Program-made: the position numbers and the translations under genes
Shown here: one piece after another, positions 12,750 through 13,347 of the stretch
Layout: every line of letters starts with the position of its first letter
Position numbering within the stretch: position 1 is the first letter of the stretch
Origin: an uncultured Litorilinea sp.
GTDB taxonomy: Bacteria > Chloroflexota > Anaerolineae > Caldilineales > Caldilineaceae
Direction of reading: 5' to 3'
DNA length: 13,347 bases
Assembly (NCBI GenBank): GCA_937922105.1
Contig: CAKZVN010000086.1
Coordinates: 1-13,347 of the forward strand
Notes under the pieces: model-generated
What the model saw: the letters and a program-made list of their open reading frames with translations, nothing else
Told to the model about the DNA's origin: nothing
Databases searched by the model: none

Positions 12750-13347
12750 TTACGCGCAGACCGGCGCGCTGCCGTCCCAGCGGTTAAACGGCTTGTTCTC
12801 GTTCTCCGCAGCCATGCGCGCCCGCGTGGCATACCAGAGATTGGCCCATTCCTGTGGGTCATGCAGCTCGGATTCCGGGTTGGCCTTGCTGCGCGCCACA
12901 AAACCGGGGAACGCGCCGCGTCCCGTCGCCTGACCGATCGGATTGTAGCGCAGGTCAAAGCTCCAGCGCACATTGTCGCTCACGTTGGAGAGCGATGCAT
13001 GGCAAGTGCGCCGGTGCAAGAAAAGCACATCCCCGCGCTTGAGCGGAATGGGAATAGATTGCTCTTTCTCCAGCAGCGCGTCCGGAATGGACAGCCCGAT
13101 ACCGGGACGCGGACAGTGGGTGCGGATGCCGTCGCGGTGGCTGTACGGGATCACCTCCAGCGGCCCGGCTTCGATGGGCGCATCCAACAACGGGAACCAG
13201 ACAGTGAGCATCTCGGTCTCATCGGCCTCAGGCAGGACAACGCCGTTGTCTTGGTGCCACGGCGTCGCGCCCAACTGTACGCGCCCGTTTTCGTCCTTGG
13301 GGGTGAGATGCTCCGGCGGCTTGATGCGCACGTGCTGCACCGGGTTG
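12750..13347 (-). CDS. Phytanoyl-CoA dioxygenase (PhyH) family Fe(II)/2-oxoglutarate oxygenase, N-terminus cut by window edge
   Basis: The C-terminal 198 residues of a PhyH-family dioxygenase; the frame stays open to the right edge, so the start lies outside. These enzymes hydroxylate small molecules with Fe(II), O2 and 2-oxoglutarate in the cytoplasm. The iron-binding triad is visible: His and Asp in TPWHQDNGV, then the distal His in RRTCHASLSNVSDNVR. An Arg a little further on (RWSFDLRYNP) is placed to bind 2-oxoglutarate. The GPLEVIPYSHRDG strand between them is typical, and the helical C-terminus is ordinary. No signal peptide can be judged. PhyH relatives are many and diverse in Chloroflexota (from memory), and the substrate cannot be named. 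It may be co-transcribed with the SDR gene downstream, though a strong hairpin lies between them. Confidence 0.88.
   Translation of the reverse strand, partial: NPVQHVRIKPPEHLTPKDENGRVQLGATPWHQDNGVVLPEADETEMLTVWFPLLDAPIEAGPLEVIPYSHRDGIRTHCPRPGIGLSIPDALLEKEQSIPIPLKRGDVLFLHRRTCHASLSNVSDNVRWSFDLRYNPIGQATGRGAFPGFVARSKANPESELHDPQEWANLWYATRARMAAENENKPFNRWDGSAPVCA

Noticed and set aside
1..13347. CRISPR arrays, tRNA or rRNA genes, insertion sequences, phage genes
   Set aside because: No regularly spaced repeats, no cloverleaf-like stretches and no transposase or integrase motifs were found on either strand.

Overview
This window is a GC-rich, gene-dense piece of bacterial chromosome. It carries ten complete protein genes, two that run off the edges, and one degenerate repeat cluster. 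I see no tRNA, rRNA, CRISPR array, transposase or phage gene. The mix suggests a heterotrophic Chloroflexota bacterium (Anaerolineae/Caldilineae type): Gfo/Idh, enolase-superfamily and PhyH enzymes, a RuBisCO-like protein, an HflK/HflC pair, and a scattered repeat with core CATTCTGAGGAGCGTAGCGA. That assignment is an inference from gene content and style, not from a marker gene.

Left part (1-2870). A mobA-like molybdenum cofactor guanylyltransferase gene runs off the left edge on the minus strand. It starts only about 33 bp from a divergent plus-strand gene for an enolase-superfamily sugar-acid dehydratase with an unusual metal-ligand position. A plus-strand DUF1186-type HEAT-like protein with a very basic tail follows, apparently on a nearly leaderless transcript.

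Middle part (2881-9517). Two minus-strand operons read toward the left. The first (5049 to 2881) encodes a Gfo/Idh/MocA oxidoreductase, a dienelactone-hydrolase-family enzyme and a small conserved DUF6295-like protein. The second (9517 to 6046) is the centrepiece: a RuBisCO-like protein, a four-carbon-acid-sugar-kinase family (DUF1537) kinase and a two-domain oxidoreductase. These three are joined by two ATGA stop/start overlaps. The set matches the OiaX/OiaK/ApnO enzymes of D-apiose/D-apionate catabolism: D-apionate is oxidised and rearranged to 3-oxo-isoapionate, phosphorylated, and then split or decarboxylated by the RuBisCO-like protein. D-apiose is a plant cell-wall branched pentose. The Gfo/Idh protein and the hydrolase are natural candidates for the dehydrogenase and lactonase steps that would feed this route, but that link is inferred. 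A plus-strand universal stress protein gene and a nested inverted-repeat element (about 5784-6015) lie between the two operons.

Right part (9659-13347). hflK and hflC (membrane SPFH proteins that modulate FtsH) form an operon behind an extended -10 promoter. Beyond it lie an SDR oxidoreductase gene and a PhyH-family Fe(II)/2-oxoglutarate dioxygenase gene that is cut by the right edge. All of these are on the minus strand. Several intergenic gaps contain strong palindromes or hairpins: before the RuBisCO-like gene, before the Gfo/Idh gene, around the hflK promoter, and between the SDR and PhyH genes. They are plausible terminators or regulator sites.
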